Source: Flavobacterium sp. LC2016-13 (lineage in GTDB: Bacteria > Bacteroidota > Bacteroidia > Flavobacteriales > Flavobacteriaceae). Taken from it: a stretch of DNA of 64,000 nucleotides. The notes under the pieces are model-generated. The model had not been told where the DNA came from, did not search any database, and was given only the letters and a program-made list of their open reading frames with translations. A program made the position numbers and the translations under genes. Shown here piece after piece: positions 34,285-45,133 of the stretch. Location: the NCBI RefSeq assembly GCF_009707955.1, contig NZ_WMDQ01000010.1:156198-220197 (forward strand). The letters run 5' to 3'. Within the stretch, counting starts at the first letter, position 1, and every line of letters begins with the position of its first letter.

Positions 34285-37200
34285 ATGGAAAAAACACTAC
34301 TCTTTGACTTTTGGAAAGTCTTTCAAAAACTAAAAATGTTATTACTTATTTTTGCATTGCTCTTAACATCATTTTTGGGAAATGCACAGAATGGACACAC
34401 AATACTAAATACCGCCAGTGTGGATTTAAGAAGTTCATACAACTTTGGCGAACATTGGAATGCTAAGATTGTTGGTTCTAAATTGTATATTTCGGCTATG
34501 ATTGCCGATGGTGATCCAGAAAACATGGATGATTATCTGAAAAGATTATACATTAGCGTAGGTGACGAAGGTGATATTTTTCATTTGACTAAGCTTCTTT
34601 ATTTGCCAAATATGAGTACTACTATTTTTCTTACCTCAGGAGATGGCGATCTTGATGATAGTTACTGGTATTTCGATTCCTATAGAACCGCAGGGCCTAA
34701 TAATATATCTTACTACGAAGGTAAAAGATACGGAGACAAAGGTGTACTGTATGTTACCTACCAGCTTCCGGCAAAGTTTTTAAATGGAAATCAGCTTACT
34801 ATTGGAGGTGAAGCAGAAACGCTTGACAATGGTAATGGTGGCAAAAGCGGTAAAACTACTTATTTAAATGCCTCTTTGAGCACTCCAACTTTACCTGGTA
34901 TGCCAACCGTAAGAGCGACCCAAGGTTGTAATTCAGTAAAATTATCCTGGGATAAAATGACTATTCCTTCGAGTTTTAATCCTGGCGATTTTAAGTATGT
35001 AGTCGATAACGGTAGTGGTCTTAATACCGAGGTATCAATTGACAAGACTAGTTTTGTGATAACAGGTGTTACTGGTGCTATTAGTCCAATTGTACGGTTG
35101 TATTGGCAAGGAACTTACATAGACGAAGCTTCCACCGAAGGTTCTGCCTACGACCCGTTGCCTATACCCGCCGATTTGACTGCCAGTACGACCAAATGTG
35201 ATGGTTCAGTCGATTTAAAATGGCAATGGATGCAAGCCAGTCCGAGTAATTTTGTGGTATATAGTTCCACTACTCCAAATGGTGTTTTTACGGCTTTTTC
35301 TGATATTATTTCGGGGTCTAAACGTTCTTATACCATTACCGGACTTACTCGTGGACAAAAATATTATTTTAAAATAGCCGCCAATGGAGGGAAATGTCCT
35401 GATGCCAAAGGCGATAAATCGGAAGATGCTACAATGGGAATTTCTCCTGCTAATCCAGTAGCACCCACAAATGCCCAAATGGTTATGGTTACAGGTGCTG
35501 ACTCTGGGGTGAAACTATCTTGGAATGAGTCTCAATGGAGTTTGGAAGATTTTGAAAAAGCAACCGATCAGAAATACAAAATTTTCAGAAAGGATTTAAA
35601 AAAAGGTACTGAAACAACTATCGAGTTACCAATAGGTGATTTCTACGAAGGGCAAATTAAGGATCAAGTAGCCGGAAACAAAGGGTATTTGCTAACTTAT
35701 ACAGACAAAGAAGTAAGTACATGCGAATCGTATTCGTACAAAATTGTAGCAGTAAATAGCTGTCAGTCGTCTGCAGCTGCAGTTTTTGTTCAGGACAATG
35801 CTTCAGATAAATTGAGTATTACCAATATTGATCTTTCGAGTGTATTTTTGGCTAATAATCTGGAAACCTCAAAAGGATATTTTGGGAATTTAGTACAATT
35901 GGACTGGAAAATCGATGAAAATGCCGACTTTGTAGGCAATTACAAAATTTATCGTCGAGTGTTAAACAGCACAGTTGCTCCCGAATTACAAGCTACAGTT
36001 GATAAAACCGTTCGTTCTTGGGCAGATAATAAAGCCACTGCACAAACACTTTATGAATATTTTGTAGTAGCTACTGCCGATTGTGGTTTAGAAAAAATTA
36101 CCAGTTATGATATAAACGGAGTTTCAGGAACTCCATACACACAATTAACTGGGTTAAAAGGCTTAGCAACAGGTATTGGGTTTCGATTGCCATCGGCAGT
36201 TGTAACCGGGAATGTAACGTATGTAGGCGGCGTTGCCGTACCTAATGTAAAGCTGGTTGCCGAGAAAGACGGAACAGCTACAGGAAATGCTTTGGCTTTT
36301 GATGGTGTAAACCAAACCGTAAAAATCAATCCGAACCAAGAAAATATTGTGTATAATACAACCGGAATCTCAGTTTCGATATGGGCAAAACCAAAAGCGT
36401 GGACTTCTAAACAAGTTTTAGCCAGTCAGTCAGGTGTTTTTGAAGTAGCCTTGCATAATGAAAGAGTAGAAGTTACTATTGCTGGAACTACTATAACTTC
36501 AAAAGTAAAACTGGTTGACGGTAATTATTCTAATATTTTTGCTACGTATGATAATAGTAAATTAGTATTATACATCAACGGAAAACTAGATAAATCGATC
36601 AATGCTAATGGTGCATTAACAGCCAATGTTAGCAATGCTATTTATTTAGGAAGTAACGGGTCTGATGATTATTATAACGGATTGTTAGATGAATTCCGTA
36701 TTTACAAAGCTGCTCTTACCTCCGCAGATGTAGAACGAGATTACAGCCGATTGGTGCAGGCCGAAACTCCAAATATTGTTGGAAACTGGCGTTTTGACGA
36801 AGGGGTTGGACCTTTTGTGTTTGACTCGTCCAAAGAATCAGGTGTTTTCAACAAAATTGATGGCGATTTAATTGGTGCTACTTGGAGTAAAGAAGTTCCT
36901 TCGAGAGAACAATTAGGTTTTGCAGGATTTACAGATAAAAACGGAAATTACGTTATCGAAGGTATTTCTTATACTGGTTCGGGAGAAAATTTTAGTATAA
37001 CGCCAACTATAACACTTAGTGGTGCTATTCATGCCTTTTCGCCAAGTAATCGTGTTTTATTTTTAGGTGAAGGCAGAAGCATCGAAAACAATATCGATTT
37101 TATCGATCAGTCTTCCTTTAATGTAACGGGAACCATTCGATATGATTTTGATAATACCGAAAACGACCCAACTCATTTTCAGAGTTCGGGCTCAAAAGGC

Positions 37201-40200
37201 GTTTCTATTTGGTTGGACGGAGCGCAACAATTGATGAAAAACGGACAAGCAATTTTATCAGATGAGTTTGGACAATTTCAAGTAGTAGTGCCTATTGGTA
37301 AGCACTTTTTAGAATTTAGAAAAGACGGACACACGTTTGTAAGCAATAAATTTCCAACAACAGGTACTTACGATTATCAGGATATTTTGTCTGGCATAGA
37401 AGTTTTAGACAATACCAAGCATACCCTTACAGGTTGCGTAGTTGGCGGATTGGTTCAGGCGAACAAAAAATTAGGTTTTTCTGCTTATAAAGGAAAATTA
37501 CAAACAGACGTACAGCGTGTTAACAATATTGGAGCAACTTATTTTACATTGACTTCAAAAGATACTCGTATTAAACGTTCAGTACAAACGGATCCTGAGA
37601 CGGGAGAGTTTGAAATTAAGTTACCTCCAAATGAGTACGAATTCTCAGATGTGTCTTTTATTGGAGATGAAGCAAATCCAGCTGATGATAAAATTTTGTT
37701 TTTATCAAAAGACATATCTTCTATAAAATTAGACGATGATGCAGCCTATAAAGGAATTGAAGAAGAAGAGCCTGTTTTGGTTTCTGGAGGGTATGTTGCT
37801 CAAAAAGTAAGGTACAATGCAGCCAAACGATTGATTTACAGAAGCACCCCAAGTATGGTGGTACAAAGTAATACTTCGTTAGATTATTTACCTAACACCC
37901 AAGAACTTGATAGTAATGGAAATATCATTACGGAAAAAACATTAGTGGGAGAAACTACGGTAAAAATATACGACAAAGAATTATCTAAAGACATTAATTT
38001 GCCTACTAAAACATTGCCATATCCAGCTTTTTTACAAGGAAAAGGGTATCAGGTAACGATTAAAGCGATTGAAAAATATGCGTATTACGGAACAAAACCT
38101 GTCAAAAATCCAGCTACTGATCAAGTACCAGTTTTGGACGGTCAAGTTACGATAAGCAACAATATAAGTGCTAAAGCAGATGGAGGTTCATCGGCAGCTT
38201 ATCAGTTAACCGATGAAGAATGGGTTTCTCTTTCAGGAAACACACATCAGTTTGATTTGCAAAATGGAGGTAGCGTCAACTATAACTTTGTAGGTGGAGA
38301 TCCAGATTTAATTCAAGGCTCTGGTATCGAAGATACTTTTGTAAAATCAATGTCTATTGCCTTAAAAACGGGCGATTATACTGTTTATTGGCCAAATTCA
38401 AACGATGCTTCCAAAGGATATAAGGCGTATGTTTTAGGAGGTTCTAAAATGCCAGGTACTGATTTTATTACTGAAGCACCTGCTTCTATAACCACTACTA
38501 TTAGAATTCCCCCAGGAAGCGGCAGTAGCGTAACCTTAGAAAAAGGGAGTACGATAACCAAAGAAACTACTAGTAGTACACAAGCAGGTGGAGATTGGAG
38601 TTTTGGTGCGGGAGTTGCTTTTGATTATGAATTAGAAACTCCTTTAGCAGGTCTTCATCTTGGTAAAAGTGAAAATCAAGTAATGGCTACCACTTATGGT
38701 TCAAGGTATTTAGGTAATGAAAAAACAAGTGCGAAAGCAAATAGTACAACACAAAATCTTACGATTACAGCCGAAGATGCTTTTGAAAAAGGCGATTTCT
38801 TTATTGCCGATTCTAAAAACATAGAAATTGGTCGGGCTAATAATTTAAAATTTATTTTGGCTAATAAATGTGTGGGATGCGTAGGACCAAAAGTAACTGG
38901 AGATGATGGTCAAGAATACATTTTGAATAAAGGCGAAACTTATTACCAAAAAGAAAAAGGCGAAACCTTATTATTATATTCAGAAGACCATATCAAAACG
39001 GATATAATTCCGAAATTGGCAGCCATTAGAAATAGTCTTTTTATAGACCAGGCTAATGTATATGTTACAAAATTGGATACTTCAAACCCATTATATGGAG
39101 TAAATAATGACGATCCTCGTTTGGGAACTTTGGCGAATCAAAATGATTATACGAAAGATGATGCTGAAGATGATACCGGAGCAAGTTATAGTTTTAATCG
39201 ATCAATAGCTCCTAAAACAAACGGTATTATTCAGGATAAAGTACGTTGGTATAATACTCAGATTAGAGCTTGGGAAGAAATTTTGATGACCAACGAAATT
39301 CAAAAATACACCGCTATTTCTGGTAACAAACCGAAACAGAAAAATATTTCTATTAGTTCAGGAATTGCATATTCTAACACTTCGACTACCGAAACTACCG
39401 AAACCACCATATCTTCTACTGAAGTAATGGCGGGAGCTTCTGCAGATGCAGAGGGGAAATTTTTATTAGGAGCAGGAGTTTTAATAGGCCCAGCCTATAG
39501 TATTCACGGTGGAGGAGATAAAACTTTTAGCGATAGCGCAAACGACACAAGCATTAACACCGTTACAACATCTTATACAATACAAGATAATGATAAGTAC
39601 AATGCTTATAGCATGAATATTTATGACGGAAAAGGTAGTGATGGACCTATCTTTCAAATTGTAGGAGGACAAACGTCTTGCCCTTTCGAAAGAGAAAAAG
39701 AATTAGAAGTAACCAAAGAACATACCTATTATTTGGATTATTGGATAAAAATGTTTCCAACAGTTTTAGATGAACAAATAAAAATCATAAAAGATAGACA
39801 TCTTATTGCAAATCCTTTAGGAGGGCAAATAACAGACGATCTTGACAAACAAAATCAAGAAATTGAAACTGTAACTGCAGTTATCGAAGAGAAAAAAGCA
39901 ATTTACAGCCAGTTATTAACGATGTATAATGATGCTGAAAAACCGTTATTAAGTAAACGTACCGTTCAAATCGAAAAACCGGGCATATTGGTAAACGGAA
40001 ACGACAAAGCCACAATGGTAAACGTACCATCGAGCAAAGCCGCTACTTTTGATTTAGAATTACGCAACGAAACCGAATTAATTCCTTCTTCCACAGATCA
40101 GGAGATTACGTATCAAATGTCAATAGATCCGGCATCTAATCCTGATGGTCTGGTTGTATTATTGAACGGAGAAACCTTAGTAAAACCTGTAGAAGTTTCA

Positions 40201-43200
40201 ATTCCTTTTGGGCAAAAGATCCGTCAAACCTTAACCGTTTTAAGAGGTCCAAAAGAATACAAATACAAAGATTTGACTTTGGTTTTTGAATCGACTTGCG
40301 ACGAAAGTATTCACAAAGAAATCACTATGGATATTGAATACATTCCGGTTTGTTCTGAAGCAACTATTGTAAGCCCAGGTAACAATTGGACTGTAAACTA
40401 TGATGGTAATAACCGATTACCTATCAAAGTAAATAATTACGATGTTAATTATCAAGGCTTTAAAGGAATTAAAATTCAGTACAAACGTGCCAGTGAATCA
40501 GAGTCTAACTGGAAACTTTTAGAAACCTATTATCGTAATGAAGAGTCACGTACCAACGCAGGTTCTGAAGAAGTTGCAAGAAAAGCGCCTTTATTAACAG
40601 AACAAGGAGGTACTGATTTTATTTATAATTGGGATGTGTCCAAACTAACCGATGATTTGTATGATGTACGCATTCAAAGTATGTGTCAGGGAGAGGCAGA
40701 TGATGTTGTTTTTACGTCACCAACGATTACTGGTATTATCGATCGTATCAATCCAAGTTCATTTGGTGCACCACAGCCTGCTGACGGAATCCTATCAGCG
40801 GGTGACGAAATTATGATACAATTTAATGAACCTGTAAATGCCGGTTTGTTAAATCCGTACAATTTTGATATTAGAGGTGTCATCCAAGGAGGAGAATTAA
40901 AACATCCTGCCAGCATTTATTTCAACGGGGCTAACGATTATATGGAAATACCAGAAGGTATTCAATTAAATCGTCGTTCATTCTCTCTTGATTTTTATGC
41001 AAAACGTAAAAAATCAGGATCTGAAGTATTGCTTTCTCAAGGAAGTACCGAGGCCCAATCACTTAGTGTTGGGTTTAATGCTGCGAATCAATTTGAGGTT
41101 GCATTAGCAGGTATAAAATTAAATTCGGCTAAAACTATTTCAGTTGATGATACTTGGGTACATTATGCTTTTGCTTATGATGCTACGAATCAAGAAGGTA
41201 AATTATATATTAATGGAATATTGGATGTTGTAAAACAGGGCTATTCTCCAAATTATGAGGCAACAGGCAAAATTTTCGTTGGAAAAGATGCTTTATCAAG
41301 AGCGTCTTCATTCAAAGGAAACATGCACGAATTACGTTTTTGGGGCAAAGCGCTAACAGCATCTCAAATCAATGTTGTAGCTACAAAACGTTTGAAAAAC
41401 AATGAGCCAGGTCTTTTAGGAAACTGGACAATGGAAGAAACAGAAGGTGTGGTTATCAATGATATCGTTAGAGAACGTCACGCACAATTAATTTCTGGGA
41501 CTTGGCAAGTAGCTTTATCTGGTAATGCGTTGTCGACTTCAACTACTAATTCTCCTGCTATTAGCTCGCCTGCTTATTTAGATGTAGCAAACTTTAGCGT
41601 AGAATTTTGGTTTAAAGGAGATAAAACAACTGGAGCTACTTTGCTTTCTAACGGGAAGGGAGACGATCAGGATTTGAACAAAAATGGTTGGTCTATTCGT
41701 GCTAATACTTCTGGTTTATTAGAAGTTTGGAATAACAATAAAACGTTTACAGCATCGCCTAATAATTATTTTGACAATCAGTGGCATCATTTTGCTTTAG
41801 TGGTTAATCGTGCTACTAATACAGTTTGTTTTGTTGATGGAAATCAGCAAAATACAATTGAAACAGATACTGCTGGGTTTTCTGGATTTGGTGGAGCGGC
41901 ACTTTACTTAGGTTCTATGGGCTGGGTAGATGCAATTGGAACTACTCAACAAACGCAACATTTTACTGGCTCGTTAGACGAGGTTAGAATTTGGCAAGGA
42001 ACTCGTTCTGCTTTGCAAATTAAACGTGATATGCGTTATATGCTAACCGGAGACGAAGTTGGATTGGATTTATACTTGCCTTTTGATAAATATAAAACCA
42101 ATATGGGTATCGAATTGTTAGAAGCATCTAATTCTTCTGCAGCTACTGGAAATACAGCAGTAAGATCAAATGGTGTTCAAGCTGAACTTAAAGGGCAAAT
42201 TGCTTATATGCAAGATACTCCTTTGGTAAAACTGCCAAGACCGGTTAGAAAAGTAAACTTTGGCTATTCAGCTAATCAGGATAAAATTATCCTGACTACT
42301 ACCGATCCGGACAGCATTTTAGAAAATGTTATTTTAGATATTAGTGTGACCGGAGTTCAGGATTTGAACGGAAATACTATGAGAGCTCCTGTAAGCTGGA
42401 CAGCTTACGTGGATAAAAACCAAGTGATTTGGGCAGAATCAGATAAACACTTTGCTATTGAATCGGGTAACGGATTTACATTCGAAACCAGAATTCAAAA
42501 TACAGGTGGGAAAGTGTTTAATTACAACATCAGTAACTTGCCTTCTTGGCTTACTGTTAGTCCAAGCAGCGGTGTTTTGACTCCTGTAAGTTCAATTCCG
42601 GTTACATTTACCGTTGATAAAAATGTGAACATCGGGAATTATGTTCAGGATATTTTGCTGGAAACTGAATTCGGATTTGCTGAGGTTCTAAATCTTAGTT
42701 TAGATGTTGCAAAACCATTGCCGGCAGACTGGAAAGTTACACCAGCCAATTATCAATATTCGATGAACGTGATTGCGCAATTGAATATTAATGGTGATGT
42801 TTCAAGAGATCCCAATGATCAAGTAGCCGCATTTGTTGGGGATGAATGTCGTGGAATTGCAAAATTAACCTACATACAAGCTTTAGATAATTATCAGGCT
42901 TATGTGAGTATCTACAGTAATAAACCTTTGGGAGAAGCAGTTGAATTCCGTATCTGGAATGCCAGCGACGGACAAATTCACAGAGACGTTACACCGTCTT
43001 ATTCTTTCGACTCTAATACCGTAAAAGGAACCGCAATTAATCCCGAAATGCTTAAAGCAGTAGATGTTATTGAATATACATATGATTTGCCAAAAGGCTG
43101 GACGTGGATTTCATCTCATTTAAATTACAATTACAATCCAAGCAAACAGCTTACAACAAACGATCTGTTAAAACCAATCAAGGCTGTCAGCGGTGATTTG

Positions 43201-44235
43201 ATACGTGCTATAGATGCCGTCGATAGTTATAGCTCTCAAGAAGGCTGGTTAGGAACACTTACTGCCAAAGGGGGAGTTAAAAATGGTCGCGGTTACAAAA
43301 TCTTTGTGACTAACGAAAATCAATTAAAATATAACGGACTTTTATTAAAAGGAAGTGAAGTGAAAATTGATCTTGTAAAAGGCTGGAATTGGATTGGTTA
43401 TATAGGTTTTAAAAACACACCAATCAATCAAGCGCTGGCTGGTTTTGCAAATGTGCAGGAAGGAGATGTTATCAAGAACCAATATCACTTGGCTATCTAT
43501 AATAAAAATATTGGCTGGGTTGGAGATTTAACAGCTCTCAAACCGGGTGAAGGATACATGATGAAATCAGCTTCTGACGGACATTTTTATTATCCAAATC
43601 TGAGTTATTCTGCTACTAGTAAAATGTCAAATAACGACAATCTATACGCAAATCAAACCATAGAAGCGGTTACCAAATATGCCAACACGATGAATGTTGT
43701 TGCAGAAGTTGTGGGAGATAATCAATCCAAAAATAATTATTTGAAAGCTTTTGTTGGAAAAGAATTAAGAGGTCAGGCACCTGCTATTTACAATCCAATA
43801 ACAAACAAAACATCGTATTTCATGACTATTTATGGTAGTAATGACAACGATAAAGTGAATTTTGAATTTTTAGACGATGAAAAATCTGCTGCAATTAATG
43901 AAGTGATCGCTTTTAATAACAATGTTGTTTTAGGTGGTCTGGCAACTCCAAAAGCATTGACAATTGGTTCAGGAATACCTCAGGAAGATTCTATTGACTT
44001 AATGATTTATCCTAATCCGTTTACCAATGTGCTTAACATAGATCTTTATGAACATCATGAAATTAAAAGTATTAGTATAGTAGATATGAAGGGATCTTTA
44101 GTGAAAACGAATGCGGTTTCACCAACAGATTCTAAAGTAATATTAAATGTGTCAAATCTTCCTTCTGGAGTTTATTTAGTTCTGACTTATGACTCAAAAG
44201 GGAATGTGTTACAGTCCAGACGTGTAGTCAAATAG
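34285..44235 (+). CDS. Giant T9SS-secreted surface protein with FN3 and three LamG domains
   Basis: This 3316-residue protein has a signal peptide ending LLLTSFLGNAQ (about residue 35). FN3-like domains occupy about 200-640. LamG domains lie at about 667-833, 2209-2380 and 2416-2600, each ending with a typical motif such as SLDEVRIW or LDEFRIYK. A coiled-coil segment sits near 1830-1880. A BACON-like Ig domain (LPSWLTVSPSSGVL) lies near 2740, followed by two copies of a module shared with the next gene (SMNVIAQLNINGDVSRDPND; TMNVVAEVVGDN). The end (IYPNPFTNVLNIDLYEHHEI ... SGVYLVLTY) is a type A T9SS sorting domain. It is probably an adhesin. Upstream are site B and a divergent AraC-type regulator; a terminator follows. 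Confidence 0.93.
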   Translation: MEKTLLFDFWKVFQKLKMLLLIFALLLTSFLGNAQNGHTILNTASVDLRSSYNFGEHWNAKIVGSKLYISAMIADGDPENMDDYLKRLYISVGDEGDIFHLTKLLYLPNMSTTIFLTSGDGDLDDSYWYFDSYRTAGPNNISYYEGKRYGDKGVLYVTYQLPAKFLNGNQLTIGGEAETLDNGNGGKSGKTTYLNASLSTPTLPGMPTVRATQGCNSVKLSWDKMTIPSSFNPGDFKYVVDNGSGLNTEVSIDKTSFVITGVTGAISPIVRLYWQGTYIDEASTEGSAYDPLPIPADLTASTTKCDGSVDLKWQWMQASPSNFVVYSSTTPNGVFTAFSDIISGSKRSYTITGLTRGQKYYFKIAANGGKCPDAKGDKSEDATMGISPANPVAPTNAQMVMVTGADSGVKLSWNESQWSLEDFEKATDQKYKIFRKDLKKGTETTIELPIGDFYEGQIKDQVAGNKGYLLTYTDKEVSTCESYSYKIVAVNSCQSSAAAVFVQDNASDKLSITNIDLSSVFLANNLETSKGYFGNLVQLDWKIDENADFVGNYKIYRRVLNSTVAPELQATVDKTVRSWADNKATAQTLYEYFVVATADCGLEKITSYDINGVSGTPYTQLTGLKGLATGIGFRLPSAVVTGNVTYVGGVAVPNVKLVAEKDGTATGNALAFDGVNQTVKINPNQENIVYNTTGISVSIWAKPKAWTSKQVLASQSGVFEVALHNERVEVTIAGTTITSKVKLVDGNYSNIFATYDNSKLVLYINGKLDKSINANGALTANVSNAIYLGSNGSDDYYNGLLDEFRIYKAALTSADVERDYSRLVQAETPNIVGNWRFDEGVGPFVFDSSKESGVFNKIDGDLIGATWSKEVPSREQLGFAGFTDKNGNYVIEGISYTGSGENFSITPTITLSGAIHAFSPSNRVLFLGEGRSIENNIDFIDQSSFNVTGTIRYDFDNTENDPTHFQSSGSKGVSIWLDGAQQLMKNGQAILSDEFGQFQVVVPIGKHFLEFRKDGHTFVSNKFPTTGTYDYQDILSGIEVLDNTKHTLTGCVVGGLVQANKKLGFSAYKGKLQTDVQRVNNIGATYFTLTSKDTRIKRSVQTDPETGEFEIKLPPNEYEFSDVSFIGDEANPADDKILFLSKDISSIKLDDDAAYKGIEEEEPVLVSGGYVAQKVRYNAAKRLIYRSTPSMVVQSNTSLDYLPNTQELDSNGNIITEKTLVGETTVKIYDKELSKDINLPTKTLPYPAFLQGKGYQVTIKAIEKYAYYGTKPVKNPATDQVPVLDGQVTISNNISAKADGGSSAAYQLTDEEWVSLSGNTHQFDLQNGGSVNYNFVGGDPDLIQGSGIEDTFVKSMSIALKTGDYTVYWPNSNDASKGYKAYVLGGSKMPGTDFITEAPASITTTIRIPPGSGSSVTLEKGSTITKETTSSTQAGGDWSFGAGVAFDYELETPLAGLHLGKSENQVMATTYGSRYLGNEKTSAKANSTTQNLTITAEDAFEKGDFFIADSKNIEIGRANNLKFILANKCVGCVGPKVTGDDGQEYILNKGETYYQKEKGETLLLYSEDHIKTDIIPKLAAIRNSLFIDQANVYVTKLDTSNPLYGVNNDDPRLGTLANQNDYTKDDAEDDTGASYSFNRSIAPKTNGIIQDKVRWYNTQIRAWEEILMTNEIQKYTAISGNKPKQKNISISSGIAYSNTSTTETTETTISSTEVMAGASADAEGKFLLGAGVLIGPAYSIHGGGDKTFSDSANDTSINTVTTSYTIQDNDKYNAYSMNIYDGKGSDGPIFQIVGGQTSCPFEREKELEVTKEHTYYLDYWIKMFPTVLDEQIKIIKDRHLIANPLGGQITDDLDKQNQEIETVTAVIEEKKAIYSQLLTMYNDAEKPLLSKRTVQIEKPGILVNGNDKATMVNVPSSKAATFDLELRNETELIPSSTDQEITYQMSIDPASNPDGLVVLLNGETLVKPVEVSIPFGQKIRQTLTVLRGPKEYKYKDLTLVFESTCDESIHKEITMDIEYIPVCSEATIVSPGNNWTVNYDGNNRLPIKVNNYDVNYQGFKGIKIQYKRASESESNWKLLETYYRNEESRTNAGSEEVARKAPLLTEQGGTDFIYNWDVSKLTDDLYDVRIQSMCQGEADDVVFTSPTITGIIDRINPSSFGAPQPADGILSAGDEIMIQFNEPVNAGLLNPYNFDIRGVIQGGELKHPASIYFNGANDYMEIPEGIQLNRRSFSLDFYAKRKKSGSEVLLSQGSTEAQSLSVGFNAANQFEVALAGIKLNSAKTISVDDTWVHYAFAYDATNQEGKLYINGILDVVKQGYSPNYEATGKIFVGKDALSRASSFKGNMHELRFWGKALTASQINVVATKRLKNNEPGLLGNWTMEETEGVVINDIVRERHAQLISGTWQVALSGNALSTSTTNSPAISSPAYLDVANFSVEFWFKGDKTTGATLLSNGKGDDQDLNKNGWSIRANTSGLLEVWNNNKTFTASPNNYFDNQWHHFALVVNRATNTVCFVDGNQQNTIETDTAGFSGFGGAALYLGSMGWVDAIGTTQQTQHFTGSLDEVRIWQGTRSALQIKRDMRYMLTGDEVGLDLYLPFDKYKTNMGIELLEASNSSAATGNTAVRSNGVQAELKGQIAYMQDTPLVKLPRPVRKVNFGYSANQDKIILTTTDPDSILENVILDISVTGVQDLNGNTMRAPVSWTAYVDKNQVIWAESDKHFAIESGNGFTFETRIQNTGGKVFNYNISNLPSWLTVSPSSGVLTPVSSIPVTFTVDKNVNIGNYVQDILLETEFGFAEVLNLSLDVAKPLPADWKVTPANYQYSMNVIAQLNINGDVSRDPNDQVAAFVGDECRGIAKLTYIQALDNYQAYVSIYSNKPLGEAVEFRIWNASDGQIHRDVTPSYSFDSNTVKGTAINPEMLKAVDVIEYTYDLPKGWTWISSHLNYNYNPSKQLTTNDLLKPIKAVSGDLIRAIDAVDSYSSQEGWLGTLTAKGGVKNGRGYKIFVTNENQLKYNGLLLKGSEVKIDLVKGWNWIGYIGFKNTPINQALAGFANVQEGDVIKNQYHLAIYNKNIGWVGDLTALKPGEGYMMKSASDGHFYYPNLSYSATSKMSNNDNLYANQTIEAVTKYANTMNVVAEVVGDNQSKNNYLKAFVGKELRGQAPAIYNPITNKTSYFMTIYGSNDNDKVNFEFLDDEKSAAINEVIAFNNNVVLGGLATPKALTIGSGIPQEDSIDLMIYPNPFTNVLNIDLYEHHEIKSISIVDMKGSLVKTNAVSPTDSKVILNVSNLPSGVYLVLTYDSKGNVLQSRRVVK

Positions 44236-44261
44236 AGTACAAAAATGTCTTGATTTAGTTG

Positions 44262-44300
44262 ATAACACTGCTGTGATTTGTTTTACAGCAGTGTTATTTT
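44262..44300 (+). terminator. Terminator after the 3316-residue gene
   Basis: ATAACACTGCTGT and ACAGCAGTGTTAT form a perfect 13-bp stem with a 10-nt loop, followed by TTT. It starts 27 nt after the stop codon. Confidence 0.85.
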
Positions 44301-44379
44301 AAAACTTTTACTAAGCATCAGCTCAGATGATTTGATGTTATAAGTACTAGTTCAAACTTCGAATTTAATAACATAAAAA

Positions 44380-45069
44380 ATGAAAAAAATAATAAAGCAT
44401 ACATTTTTTGTATTTCTTTTTAGTGTTGCGAGACTTTACGCTCAAGTACCTGCAAACTGGTCTGTAAACCCAAATGACTATAATCACTCAATGATAATCA
44501 CTTGTGTTTTGAATGTCAATTCTGAAGAATCACGCAATACACAGGATGTAATTACAGCCTTTATTGGTGCTGATGTTCGGGGAGTTGCTTCTCCTATTAC
44601 CTATTTAAAAAGCCAGGATCGTTATGTAGCTACTTTGATTGTTTACAGTAACGATCAGAATGTCCCTATTACTTTTAAAGTATATGACCAATCTAATAAT
44701 GTAGTTTCGAATTCGCCAGTAGAGGCAATTAATTTTGTAGCTGATGGAATAATTGGAACACTCGAAAATCCATTTGTTTTTAGCGACAGCAGTATTCCAA
44801 AAAAAATAAAATACAATAATCTTCTTACTCCAAATGGAGATGGGCACAACGACGTTTTGGTTATAGAAAAATTAGCATTATTCAACCAATATACCTTATC
44901 TATCTACGATATCAGAGGACAAAAAGTGTATGAAACAACGAATTATCAAAACGATTGGAGTGGAAATGATTTACTAAACGGTGAGTACTACATTTACATC
45001 AGCGGAACAGATCAGGATAAAAATAAATTCATTTATAAAGAGGTTTTGCACTTAGTGAAAAAATCATAA
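44380..45069 (+). CDS. Small T9SS type B (CHU_C) surface protein sharing a module with the giant protein
   Basis: This 229-residue exported protein has a signal peptide (MKKIIKHTFFVFLFSVARLY, then AQ). Residues about 22-125 (VPANWSVNPNDYNHSMIITC ... VITAFIGADVRGVASPITYL) match the repeated module near the end of the giant protein (LPADWKVTPANYQYSMNVIA ... VAAFVGDECRGIAKLTYIQA). Residues about 140-229 form a type B, gliding-associated C-terminal domain (LLTPNGDGHNDVLVIEKLAL, YTLSIYDIRGQKVYE, WSGNDLLNGEYYIYI). Type B cargo usually travels with a PorP/SprF protein, which is encoded 64 bp downstream. The shared module suggests it docks or caps the giant protein. That interaction is inferred. Confidence 0.92.
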   Translation: MKKIIKHTFFVFLFSVARLYAQVPANWSVNPNDYNHSMIITCVLNVNSEESRNTQDVITAFIGADVRGVASPITYLKSQDRYVATLIVYSNDQNVPITFKVYDQSNNVVSNSPVEAINFVADGIIGTLENPFVFSDSSIPKKIKYNNLLTPNGDGHNDVLVIEKLALFNQYTLSIYDIRGQKVYETTNYQNDWSGNDLLNGEYYIYISGTDQDKNKFIYKEVLHLVKKS

Positions 45070-45133
45070 TTAGTAAAATGAAATACCTATGATAAATAGT
45101 TACAAATGGTCAATTTATAAAACGAAAAATTAA

